Assembly (NCBI RefSeq): GCF_005869875.1
Contig: NZ_VAWG01000002.1
Span: 558,001-622,000, forward strand
Reading direction: 5' to 3'
Length of the DNA stretch: 64,000 nucleotides
DNA from: Paenibacillus pinistramenti
GTDB taxonomy: Bacteria > Bacillota > Bacilli > Paenibacillales > Paenibacillaceae
Of this stretch, positions 56,816 through 64,000 are shown in pieces (the stretch's first letter is position 1; each line of letters opens with the position of its first letter). The notes under the pieces were generated by a model. The model saw only the letters and a list, made by a program, of their open reading frames with translations, was not told the origin of the DNA and made no database searches. The position numbers were made by a program, and so were the translations under genes.

Positions 56816-57259
56816 CTACCTTGCTTTCATGGCAAAACGGACAGTCGCCATTTCGTCAAGCTCGCTCTGTTCCCGGAGAAGCATTTGCTGGCGAAACGCT
56901 TGAAGAGACTTGTCTCTAGCCTTAAGCCAAACCTTCTCATCCAGCATTCTGGAACTTAAATGGGCTTTATTCTGTTCTACATTTTGTTCGGCATGGTCAA
57001 CATCTTTAGATTTGCTTGCAATGCAGCGCTCCAAATGTTCGGCATACTGCTGCATGGCCTGCAGACTTAAGCAGGAAGCTGTTTTTTGCGCTTCTTCCTG
57101 CATAGACGCCGCAAGCCTGCGCTTGTCCTCCAGCAGCTGCTCAAGGCTGCTCATCTCATTCTGAAGAATACCTACTGCGGCAGAAAGCATCCATTCGGCC
57201 TGCCTTTTTTCGTTTGTTTTCAAGTCCACAACTTTTTGAAAGGCATAATTAAACTTCAC
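56816..57259 (-). CDS. fliJ: flagellar export chaperone FliJ
   Basis: 147-aa helical hairpin that binds FliI and FlhA. Almost entirely coiled coil, with KFNYAFQKVVDLKTNEKRQA near the start. The frame is open to 57280, but the start is placed at GTG 57259, 10 nt after GGAGG and 7 bp after the fliI stop. Confidence 0.9.
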   Translation of the reverse strand: MKFNYAFQKVVDLKTNEKRQAEWMLSAAVGILQNEMSSLEQLLEDKRRLAASMQEEAQKTASCLSLQAMQQYAEHLERCIASKSKDVDHAEQNVEQNKAHLSSRMLDEKVWLKARDKSLQAFRQQMLLREQSELDEMATVRFAMKAR

Positions 57260-57266
57260 TATCCAT

Positions 57267-58580
57267 TCATCCTCCTGCAAACTCGGCTATTAAACGTTCT
57301 GTCGCTTCAGTTAGGGTAACCTTCTCATTGACTTTTTGCTTCGTATAATCCCAGACCTGCTCAATCGCATCGATCGCTTCGTCAATCTGGGTATTGGAGC
57401 CTTTCTGGTAAGCCCCGATATTAATCAAATCTTCCGATTCCTTGTATACCGACATGATCCGTTTGAGCCGGTTGGCTGCATCCGTATGCTCCTCCGACAC
57501 GATGTCCTTCATCACGCGGCTGATACTGGCCAAGATATCAATGGCTGGAAAATGCCCTTTATTCGCAATGTTCCGGTTAAGCACGATGTGACCATCCAAA
57601 ATACCTCTGACCGCATCCGCAATCGGTTCGTTCATATCATCCCCGTCCACGAGCACGGTGTAGAAAGCGGTGATAGAGCCGGCTTTACCAGTCCCCGCCC
57701 TTTCCAGCAGCTTAGGCAGTGCCGCAAAGACGGAAGGTGTATACCCCCGCATCGCCGGCGGTTCGCCGACCGCAAGGCCCACCTCACGCAGCGCCATCGC
57801 ATATCTCGTAACCGAATCCATCATCAGCATGACATTCATCCCCCGGTCCCGGAAAAACTCCGCAATGGACGTCGCAATCAAGGCGCCCTTCATCCGGATC
57901 AGCGCAGGCTGGTCAGAGGTCGCTACGACAACAACCGATCTCGCCAAGCCTTCAGGCCCCAGGTCTCTTTCAATAAAATCCAGCACCTCACGGCCGCGTT
58001 CTCCGATTAGCGCAATAACGTTAACATCCGCGGAAGTATTGCGGGCAATCATGCCCATCAAGGTGCTCTTTCCTACGCCCGAACCTGCAAAAATACCTAC
58101 CCGCTGTCCTTTGCCAATTGTCAGCAGACCATCAATCGCCCGGACCCCTATACTGATCGGGTCCTTTACCCGCGGCCTTGCAAGCGGATTGCTCGGTTTG
58201 TTGTACGTCGAAAAATGCATCATCCGGGAGGGAAGGAGCGAGCCGTCAAGCGGCTGACCCAACCCGTCCAGCACCTTACCGAGCAGTTCAAAGCCGGCCT
58301 GAACCGTTAAAGGCTTGCCTGTTCCTACTACATCGCAGCCAGGACCGATGGACTGAAGCTCGCCGAGCGGCATCAGCAGCACTTTGTTATCCCGGAAACC
58401 GACCACTTCGGCTTTAAGCGGTACTGCGGATTTGCTCGGATAGATCTCGCAGACATCTCCGATGCTTGCATCCGGGCCCTCGGATTCAACCATAAGACCG
58501 ATAACCTGAGTCACTTTACCGTTAATCCGAACCGGATCCACCTCTCTCAGGTGCTCCAGGTACGTCTCCAGATTAAGCAT
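57267..58580 (-). CDS. fliI: flagellum-specific ATPase FliI
   Basis: Hexameric ATPase of the export apparatus, related to F1 beta. 437 aa with Walker A AGSGVGKST (165-173), LIGERGREV and the MMDSVTRYAMA Walker B region. The frame is open to 58619, but GGAGG 6 nt upstream sets ATG 58580, overlapping fliH by 8 nt. Confidence 0.97.
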   Translation of the reverse strand: MLNLETYLEHLREVDPVRINGKVTQVIGLMVESEGPDASIGDVCEIYPSKSAVPLKAEVVGFRDNKVLLMPLGELQSIGPGCDVVGTGKPLTVQAGFELLGKVLDGLGQPLDGSLLPSRMMHFSTYNKPSNPLARPRVKDPISIGVRAIDGLLTIGKGQRVGIFAGSGVGKSTLMGMIARNTSADVNVIALIGERGREVLDFIERDLGPEGLARSVVVVATSDQPALIRMKGALIATSIAEFFRDRGMNVMLMMDSVTRYAMALREVGLAVGEPPAMRGYTPSVFAALPKLLERAGTGKAGSITAFYTVLVDGDDMNEPIADAVRGILDGHIVLNRNIANKGHFPAIDILASISRVMKDIVSEEHTDAANRLKRIMSVYKESEDLINIGAYQKGSNTQIDEAIDAIEQVWDYTKQKVNEKVTLTEATERLIAEFAGG

Positions 58581-59430
58581 GGTTATCCTCCACCTTCTCA
58601 TCGCCGCCTTGCTGCGCAATACGAAGGAGTTCCTTCTTGATCTCCGTCAATTGAGTGTCAATTCTCGCATCCACGCTGCCGAAGGAAGAGCGGATGACAC
58701 ATCCGTGATCCTTGACACTTGAATCCGGAATGATCAGCAATTCCGCTTGGGAATCAATGACCAGCGAAAGCTCCTCTTTCGCCGCCTGGACAAATGAATA
58801 TTGGGAAGGTGAAACGCACAGCGTTAACGTTCCCTGTTCTCTTTTACGGGCCAGGTTTCGTTCGATCAGCTCCAGGTAAAACTCCGGCTCGATCGTCAGC
58901 TGGCGCTCGATGATCTTTCTGGCGATTTCACAGCTCAAGGTCACCACAAAGGGCTCAGCTTCCTGAATGATCTGCTCCTTATGCCTTTGAGCTTCCGTAA
59001 GAATGGACTGTGCCTCGCCCATCATGTGGTCGATTTGCTCCCGCAGTTCCTGTTCAGCCTGCTGCCTGCCTTCCTCGTAGCCCTGGTGGAAGCCTTCTGC
59101 CTTAGAAGCTTCGATCAGCTGCTCATCCTGCTGTCTTCTTTCCTCCCACCAGGTTTGAATCTGCTGCCTGGATTCTTCCAAGAGCCGCTGCGCTTCTTCC
59201 GAAGCCTCGCGGATCTGGCGTTCCGCAAACTCCTTGGCATCCTGCAAAATCTCTTTACGCGTTTGTTCAGCTTCTTCTATACGGCGGTTGTAGGCCGAAT
59301 CGTGTTCAAACCTGTTGGAATCAGCCTTATTCGCCGCCAAATCCTCGTAATGCTTGGAGAGGTCCAATTGCTTCAAGTTATCCAGCGGAACGTATTGGGT
59401 AGCTTTAATCAAATTAGACAATGATGTCAT
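58573..59430 (-). CDS. fliH: flagellar export protein FliH
   Basis: Regulator of FliI that links it to the C-ring. 285 aa: glutamate/glutamine-rich coiled coil (about 45-140, including GFHQGYEEGRQQAEQELREQ with G-x3-G repeats) and a C-terminal F1-delta-like domain (about 165-275). Overlaps fliG by 17 nt. GGAGG sits only 2 nt before the ATG, so TTG 59421 is a possible alternative. Confidence 0.93.
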   Translation of the reverse strand: MTSLSNLIKATQYVPLDNLKQLDLSKHYEDLAANKADSNRFEHDSAYNRRIEEAEQTRKEILQDAKEFAERQIREASEEAQRLLEESRQQIQTWWEERRQQDEQLIEASKAEGFHQGYEEGRQQAEQELREQIDHMMGEAQSILTEAQRHKEQIIQEAEPFVVTLSCEIARKIIERQLTIEPEFYLELIERNLARKREQGTLTLCVSPSQYSFVQAAKEELSLVIDSQAELLIIPDSSVKDHGCVIRSSFGSVDARIDTQLTEIKKELLRIAQQGGDEKVEDNHA

Positions 59431-60430
59431 CTCCTCCGCCGCGCGCTATGATGATTTCTCCGGCTTCTTCAAGTCTTCTAATCGTGGCTACAATGCGGGT
59501 CTGAGCTTCTTCAACATCACGCAGCCGCACCGGCCCCATGTATTCCATTTCTTCCTTGAACGTTTCGGACATCCGTTTAGACATATTGCGGAATACCGCT
59601 TCCCGGACCTCCTCGCTCGCCACCTTGAGGGCAAGCTGCAGGTCCGCATTCTCGATATCGCGGATAATCCGCTGAATGGAGCGGTTGTCCACATTGACGA
59701 TGTCCTCGAACACAAACATCCGCTTCTTGATTTCTTCGGCCAGCTCCGGATCCTGAATCTCCAGGGAGTCCAAAATCGTTCTTTCCGTCCCCCGGTCGAC
59801 GCCGTTGAGGATTTGAACGATCGATTCGATGCCGCCAGCCGTTGTGTAGTCCTGCGTTACTGTCGAAGACAGCTTCTGCTCCAGCACCCGTTCGACCTGT
59901 GCGATGACTTCCGGCGATGTGCTGTCCATGACCGCAATTCTTCTAGCCACCTCTGCCTGCTTCTCCTGTGGAAGAGAAGACAGGATCGAAGCTGCCTGTT
60001 CGAACTGCAGGTAAGAGAGAACGAGCGCAATCGTCTGGGCATTTTCGTTCTGTATAAAGTTCAGAATCTGATTCGGATCAGCTTTTCTCGCAAAATCAAA
60101 GGGTCTTACCTGGAGAGTAGCGGTCAGACGGTTAATAATATCGAGCGCCTTCTGCTGACCCAGCGCTTTCTCCAGAATATCTTTGGCGTAATTGATACCG
60201 CCCTGCGAAATGTATTCCTGAGCCAGGCAGATCTGGTGAAACTCAGCCATGACCGAATCCTTCTCCGTCGCGTCGACTTTCCGAACATTGGCGATTTCCA
60301 GTGTCAGTTGTTCAATTTCTTCATCTCTCAAGTGCTTAAAGATTTGCGCCGAAACCTCCGGGCCGAGAGTAATGAGCAGAATCGCTGCTTTTTGTTTCCC
60401 TGTTAATCCTTGAGTGCTTACTTTAGACAA
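59414..60430 (-). CDS. fliG: flagellar motor switch protein FliG
   Basis: Rotor protein that contacts the stator and FliM. 338 aa with N, middle and C domains. The C domain keeps the torque helix KEEMEYMGPVRLRDVEEAQT. The middle domain reads NENAQTIALVLSYL at 128-141, where B. subtilis has NEHPQTIAL. TTG start at 60430 behind GAGGTGATTTTCA. Confidence 0.96.
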   Translation of the reverse strand: MSKVSTQGLTGKQKAAILLITLGPEVSAQIFKHLRDEEIEQLTLEIANVRKVDATEKDSVMAEFHQICLAQEYISQGGINYAKDILEKALGQQKALDIINRLTATLQVRPFDFARKADPNQILNFIQNENAQTIALVLSYLQFEQAASILSSLPQEKQAEVARRIAVMDSTSPEVIAQVERVLEQKLSSTVTQDYTTAGGIESIVQILNGVDRGTERTILDSLEIQDPELAEEIKKRMFVFEDIVNVDNRSIQRIIRDIENADLQLALKVASEEVREAVFRNMSKRMSETFKEEMEYMGPVRLRDVEEAQTRIVATIRRLEEAGEIIIARGGGDDIIV

Positions 60431-60442
60431 TGAAAATCACCT

Positions 60443-62026
60443 CTATTCTTCAGACAGCCAAGTGCGGAGCAGGTTCACGAATTCTTCCGGCTTCTTCTTG
60501 GCCAGTGTCTCCAGCTGTTTCTTTACTTGGCTTTCATTATTGATGCTTTCCAGACTGATGGACGGGAACTCAGTCGGCACCTGAAGCGGCAGGTCTTCCT
60601 CTTCTTCTTTGGAACGTTTGCGGTTCCGGTAGATCAGGATACCTGCTACAGCAACAGCAAGCAGTGCAACAGCGCCTATCCCCCAAATCCACATACTGGA
60701 CAAACCGGACTTAGCAGCAGTTGTCGTACTACCCTGGAAGCTTTGGGCATAAACCGAAACTTTTTGAGTCAGCTGATCGTCTGTATAAGTAGTTCCTGAA
60801 TCTGCCAAATAGGACGCTACAATATTTTTCAAGATTTTGGTAATTGCATCCGATGTGGTTTGATCCAAAGAATTTTTTCCGTTAGGTGGTTCAACCAGAA
60901 CATTAATGGTTAAATCTTTAACAACATAAGGGCTTGCAATAATGTCCTTTGTGATATGGTTAACTTCATAATTGATCGTGGAGGAGTTCTCCTCAGAGGT
61001 TGAGGTGTCACCCGAAGTGGAAGAAGGATAACCAGGCACATCGCCTTCCCCCGTTCCTGCAACTCCGCCATTGGAGCTTCCCGAACCTGAATAACTGTTC
61101 TGAACGGTTTGGGCACTAATCTCGATGCCTTTCATATTCTCTTCGTCTACTGGAGTTACCAGCAGCTCTTTAGAGCTCACTTGATCGAAATTCAATTTTG
61201 AAGCAACCAGCACTTCGATTTTGTCCGGACCAGTCAGTTTGCCTAAGAATTGTTTAACGCTTTGTTTAACATCGGTTTCGAATTTCTGCTGCAGATTCAG
61301 GTTCTCCTGAACCGCTCCTGTAAGGCTTCCTGAAGAGCCGCTCTTACCCGACGGAAGCAGTTCGCTGTCGCCGCCGCTGATCGTAATATTTTCAACCGGA
61401 AGATTTGGCACGGCGGTCTTAACTAAATTGAAGTATCCGTCGATATTATCTTGTGTAGGACGAAAGCCTGGCTTGAAATCCAGGACTACCGAAGCAGATG
61501 CTTTCTCCTGCTCGTCTGCACTTGCAAAGACGTTTTGCGTAGGCAGGTTGATCAGAACCTTTGCGGTCTGCACACCGTCTGTTCTTTTCAGCAGCTGCTC
61601 GACTTCGCCATTGAGCGCGCTTTTGTATTTGACGTTGAACTCTTCATCTGTCATTCCTATAACACTTGAGCTTCCGCCGAATGCTTTATCGAAGCCGATG
61701 GAACCGCTTTGCACGATCCCCTGTGAACCAATATCGACCTTCACCCTCGCCGCATCTGTGCTTGGCACGGAAATGCTCTTTCCGTCACTGCTCAGTTTAT
61801 AAGATGTTCCATTCGAATCTAAATAGGCCATAATTCCCGCTGCATCCGTGGAATCAAGCCCAGTAAAGGCTACCTCATATTCTGTTTTGGAGAATTGTAT
61901 AGTCAACAGTATGATTGCTAGCAGGATAATGCCTGCCGTTGATAGGAATAATGTTTTTTGCTTTTTACTGAAATTGTTCCAGTACTGGACTACCTTATCC
62001 CTATACTGGGCTAATCGCTCATTCAC
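60443..62026 (-). CDS. fliF: flagellar MS-ring protein FliF
   Basis: Forms the membrane ring base. 527 aa: membrane segments at about 25-45 and 447-468, periplasm-facing ring-building domains between them (YscJ/FliF motif, LINLPTQNVFA), and a C-terminal FliG-binding tail (KKKPEEFVNLLRTWLSEE). A Ser/Gly-rich insert is near 310-345. GTG start after GAGGTGACAAT. Confidence 0.97.
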   Translation of the reverse strand: MNERLAQYRDKVVQYWNNFSKKQKTLFLSTAGIILLAIILLTIQFSKTEYEVAFTGLDSTDAAGIMAYLDSNGTSYKLSSDGKSISVPSTDAARVKVDIGSQGIVQSGSIGFDKAFGGSSSVIGMTDEEFNVKYKSALNGEVEQLLKRTDGVQTAKVLINLPTQNVFASADEQEKASASVVLDFKPGFRPTQDNIDGYFNLVKTAVPNLPVENITISGGDSELLPSGKSGSSGSLTGAVQENLNLQQKFETDVKQSVKQFLGKLTGPDKIEVLVASKLNFDQVSSKELLVTPVDEENMKGIEISAQTVQNSYSGSGSSNGGVAGTGEGDVPGYPSSTSGDTSTSEENSSTINYEVNHITKDIIASPYVVKDLTINVLVEPPNGKNSLDQTTSDAITKILKNIVASYLADSGTTYTDDQLTQKVSVYAQSFQGSTTTAAKSGLSSMWIWGIGAVALLAVAVAGILIYRNRKRSKEEEEDLPLQVPTEFPSISLESINNESQVKKQLETLAKKKPEEFVNLLRTWLSEE

Positions 62027-62063
62027 ATTGTCACCTCATCCGAAACTTCGCTTTACTTTATAC

Positions 62064-62372
62064 CTACATTTGGGTTCGCATAATTTCCTGATAAGCCTCG
62101 ATAACTTTATTACGAACTTGTGTAGTAAGCTGCAAACTCAGCAGAGCCTGTTCCGAACCGACCATGACCTGGTCAATGTTCACTTTGCCAGCCATAAACT
62201 GGTTATTAAGGGTCTGGACATTTTGTTCCTGTGAAGCAACGCTGTCGATCGCGTCCTTTAAGTAGGATCCAAATTCACTAAGGCTTTCTGAAGGAGACTG
62301 GGAAGTCGAAACACTTTGGGATTGGATGAGATTAAGCGGCTGTACCGCCGGAGTGGTTACATTCTGGATCAT
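62064..62372 (-). CDS. fliE: flagellar hook-basal body protein FliE
   Basis: Adapter between MS ring and rod. 102 aa; C-terminal GSEQALLSLQLTTQVRNKVI and AYQEIMRTQM are family marks. ATG follows GGGAGG at 9 nt. Between flgC and fliF. Confidence 0.95.
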   Translation of the reverse strand: MIQNVTTPAVQPLNLIQSQSVSTSQSPSESLSEFGSYLKDAIDSVASQEQNVQTLNNQFMAGKVNIDQVMVGSEQALLSLQLTTQVRNKVIEAYQEIMRTQM

Positions 62373-62408
62373 TTTTATAAGCCTCCCTATTATCAGATCT
62401 GATATTCT

Positions 62409-62861
62409 TTATTTGCCAATTTGCAGCGCTTTGGTCAGCATGCTCTTTGAAGCATTCAGCGCCGTAACGTTTGCTTCATAGGACCGCGAAGCGGAGATCA
62501 TATCTACCATTTCTTTTACCGTATCCACGTTAGGCATGCTTACGTATCCGCTGCTGTCTGCATCCGGATTAGTAGGATCATAGACCGTCTTGAAAGGCGT
62601 CTGGTCCTCCTGGACCGCCGATACTTTAACCCCTTGCCCCGCAGACCCTTGTCCGCCCATCGCCTGATTCAACGCATCGTTAAAGCTTCCGCTCTCCGAG
62701 GATAATACAACCATCTTCCGGCGGTAAGGCACTGCCTTCCCATCTACTACTGAAGCTCTTGTGGTTTCTGCATTCGCAATGTTGGAAGAGATAACATCCA
62801 TACGCAGCCGCTGAGCTGTTAGGGCTGAAGAACTAATCGAAAAGCTGTTGCTAAGGTTCAT
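62409..62861 (-). CDS. flgC: flagellar rod protein FlgC
   Basis: Proximal rod subunit. 150 aa with SALTAQRLRMDVISSNIANA (13-32) and the C-terminal MVDMISASRSYEANVTALNA. ATG lies 12 nt after GGAGG, two bases after the flgB stop. Confidence 0.96.
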   Translation of the reverse strand: MNLSNSFSISSSALTAQRLRMDVISSNIANAETTRASVVDGKAVPYRRKMVVLSSESGSFNDALNQAMGGQGSAGQGVKVSAVQEDQTPFKTVYDPTNPDADSSGYVSMPNVDTVKEMVDMISASRSYEANVTALNASKSMLTKALQIGK

Positions 62862-62863
62862 GA

Positions 62864-63274
62864 CTACGCGTTTCCTCCTACTGCTGTACGCATCATTTTA
62901 ATTTGGTAATTTAGCTGCTCTATGTAAGAGTTGTATCGCAGCTGGTTTTCAGCTAACAATGACATTTCACGATCTATATCAACATTATTGAGATTGTTAT
63001 TCATGGTTGTTGAGCTATCCGTTGTCACTTTAGCTGATGGTACATTTGACGATGAGCCGATAACAAAATGTCTTGCATCCGTACGCAAACCCGATAATTC
63101 CTTAACCCCGCCGTTCATCTCGTTCTGGAGCAGCGATTCAAAAGAAACGTCGGATCTCTTGAAATTCGGCGTATCCACGTTTGCGATATTATTCGCAATG
63201 ACATTTTGTCTTAGGTCAGCTGCCTGCACTGCGCTCTGCAGCCGATCAAAACTGGTTCCGCTTAGTAATTGCAT
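62864..63274 (-). CDS. flgB: flagellar rod protein FlgB
   Basis: Proximal rod subunit and first gene of the fla/che operon. 136 aa with LRQNVIANNIANVDTPNFKR (22-41) and the LAENQLRYNSYIEQLNYQI tail. ATG behind AGGAGGAGAATGCAAGG. Upstream lie about 310 bp of AT-rich DNA up to the hslU terminator. Confidence 0.96.
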   Translation of the reverse strand: MQLLSGTSFDRLQSAVQAADLRQNVIANNIANVDTPNFKRSDVSFESLLQNEMNGGVKELSGLRTDARHFVIGSSSNVPSAKVTTDSSTTMNNNLNNVDIDREMSLLAENQLRYNSYIEQLNYQIKMMRTAVGGNA

Positions 63275-63412
63275 CCTTGCATTCTCCTCCTAAATCCCTA
63301 ACTCTACAGGTCTTTGAATGATAATTCAACATTATTCGATAAATTCCTCTTTTTGTCGACAAATAGAACATATCTTCTTCTATTTCTTATGTCCTATTAT
63401 GGAAAAATATTG

Positions 63413-63419
63413 TTCGACA
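63413..63419 (-). promoter_or_regulatory. Spo0A-box-like site
   Basis: TGTCGAA on the minus strand, within TTGTCGAACAA, equals the core 0A box of Spo0A. A related TGTCGAC lies 56 bp closer to flgB at 63354-63360. A 7-bp match occurs by chance fairly often, so this is tentative. Confidence 0.35.
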
Positions 63420-63433
63420 ACCTATAACCTAAG

Positions 63434-63467
63434 TTTCTTATTGTTTGTAATATAATACAATAAGAAA
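63434..63467. other. 11-bp perfect inverted repeat upstream of flgB
   Basis: tttcttattgt (63434-63444) and acaataagaaa (63457-63467) flank a 12-bp AT spacer. The T-run precedes the stem in reading direction, so it is not a terminator for this strand; an operator or DNA cruciform-type site is more likely. Confidence 0.75.
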
Positions 63468-63583
63468 AAAGGACTATCTTTGCCGAAAGACTGGCATAAT
63501 TTTGTAAATTTTATCATTTTTTTCGAATAATCGCCTTCTTATTGTGATATAAAACGACATTTATCCGACAATCTTCCAATCGG

Positions 63584-63640
63584 CAAAAAAAAGATACCAA
63601 CCAATGTCCTATATAAATTCAGACATTAGCTGGTACCTTA
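63584..63640 (-). terminator. rho-independent terminator after hslU
   Basis: In minus-strand sense TACCAGCTAATGTC pairs along 14 bp with GACATTGGTTGGTA (two G-U pairs, 13-nt loop), followed by TCTTTTTTTT. It lies about 40 bp after the hslU stop and insulates the flagellar operon. Confidence 0.92.
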
Positions 63641-63675
63641 ATCTTTCTATTTGTCAGGTCGAATTGCTTGCCTGC

Positions 63676-64000
63676 TTACAAAATGTATTGACTCAGATCC
63701 CGGTCCTCAGCGATTTCTCCCAGTTTCTCTTTCACATACTGAGGTGTTATAACAAAATGTTCCAGATTCAATTCCGGAGCTTCAAAAGACAGATCTTCCA
63801 GCAGCTTCTCCAGAATCGTATGCAAACGCCGCGCACCGATATTTTCGTTGTTGGCATTAACCGTGGTGGCAATGGCTGCAATTTCACGAATGGCGTCCGC
63901 CGAGAATTCAATCTTGATGTTTTCGGTTGCAAGCAGCTCTGCATATTGTTTCGTCAAAGCGTTCTGAGGCTCTGTCAAAATGGAAACAAAGTCCTCCAGG
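63676..64000 (-). CDS. hslU: ATP-dependent protease ATPase subunit HslU (partial, C-terminal end)
   Basis: Unfoldase ring of the HslUV (ClpYQ) protease. Only the last 107 or so residues lie in the window; the frame stays open to the edge. [20 protein letters not shown] and the sensor-2 region [18 protein letters not shown] are diagnostic, and the C-terminal DLSQYIL is the tail that inserts into HslV. It is the gene before flgB (in B. subtilis codY intervenes). Confidence 0.95.
   Translation of the reverse strand, partial: LEDFVSILTEPQNALTKQYAELLATENIKIEFSADAIREIAAIATTVNANNENIGARRLHTILEKLLEDLSFEAPELNLEHFVITPQYVKEKLGEIAEDRDLSQYIL

Larger units (their letters stand above)
63275..63583 (-). promoter_or_regulatory. 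non-coding control region of the fla/che operon
   Basis: About 310 bp without a gene, very AT-rich. It must hold the operon promoter because the hslU terminator lies just upstream. I could not find hexamers with proper spacing for sigma-A or a good sigma-D site (TAAA-N15-GCCGATAA). Visible elements are a Spo0A-box-like site, a ttgtcgacaa palindrome (63353-63362) and an 11-bp inverted repeat. codY, which occupies this place in B. subtilis, is absent. Confidence 0.6.

Noticed and set aside
59354-60406. 350-codon open frame on the plus strand opposite fliG
   Set aside because: Same pattern of antisense openness; no domain and no conserved neighbour on that strand.

Overview
This window is an ordinary, fully syntenic piece of core chromosome from an endospore-forming, flagellated Firmicute. 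A Paenibacillus-type member of the Bacillales fits best. The reasons are a Bacillus-like gene order, dipicolinate synthase genes behind a sigma-K-like promoter, a sporulation-type YlxY, gram-positive PolC, FliY together with CheC/CheD and SigD, and a base composition near 50% G+C. The genus is an inference. Every gene lies on the minus strand, so the biological reading direction is from 64000 down to 1. There are no tRNA or rRNA genes, mobile elements or CRISPR arrays.

In reading direction: (1) 64000-63676 is the C-terminal end of hslU, closed by a strong terminator, then about 400 bp of AT-rich non-coding DNA. (2) 63274-34680 is one long flagellar/chemotaxis (fla/che) operon: flgB-flgC-fliE-fliF-fliG-fliH-fliI-fliJ-motE-like-fliK-flgD-(TIGR02530-type)-flgE-flbD-fliL-fliM-fliY-cheY-fliO-fliP-fliQ-fliR-flhB-flhA-flhF-flhG-cheB-cheA-cheW-cheC-cheD-(small membrane protein)-sigD. 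It builds the rod, hook, C-ring, export gate and chemotaxis circuit, and ends with the sigma factor for late flagellar genes. Many genes overlap by 4-17 nt, implying translational coupling. A terminator-like hairpin sits inside it after the hook gene. (3) 34645-31594 holds a FapA/DUF342 protein, a small hydrophilic protein, a SwrB-like protein and an MltG-like membrane protein. (4) 31397-24032 is rpsB, tsf, pyrH, frr, uppS, cdsA, dxr, rseP (translation, UMP kinase, undecaprenyl/phospholipid/isoprenoid precursors, site-2 protease), divided by terminator-like hairpins. (5) 23853-19531 is polC. (6) 19314-10991 is the rimP-nusA-ylxR-ylxQ-infB-rbfA-nrnA-truB-ribF operon with a clear sigma-A promoter. 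(7) 10800-8219 is rpsO and pnp. (8) 8063-5172 is ylxY, an M16 peptidase and dut. (9) 4914-15 is dpaA-dpaB-asd-dapG-dapA, joining aspartate-family synthesis to spore dipicolinic acid.

Two genes expected from the B. subtilis order are absent here: codY (between hslU and flgB) and proS (between rseP and polC). I found no convincing undescribed system. The points worth a second look are regulatory or local: the flgE-flbD hairpin, a Spo0A-box-like site and a palindrome before flgB, leader hairpins before rimP and pyrH, short tandem duplications at gene 3' ends, a degenerate active site in YlxY, and an altered EHPQ motif in FliG. Several starts differ from the longest reading frame because a Shine-Dalgarno site places them at internal ATG, GTG or TTG codons.
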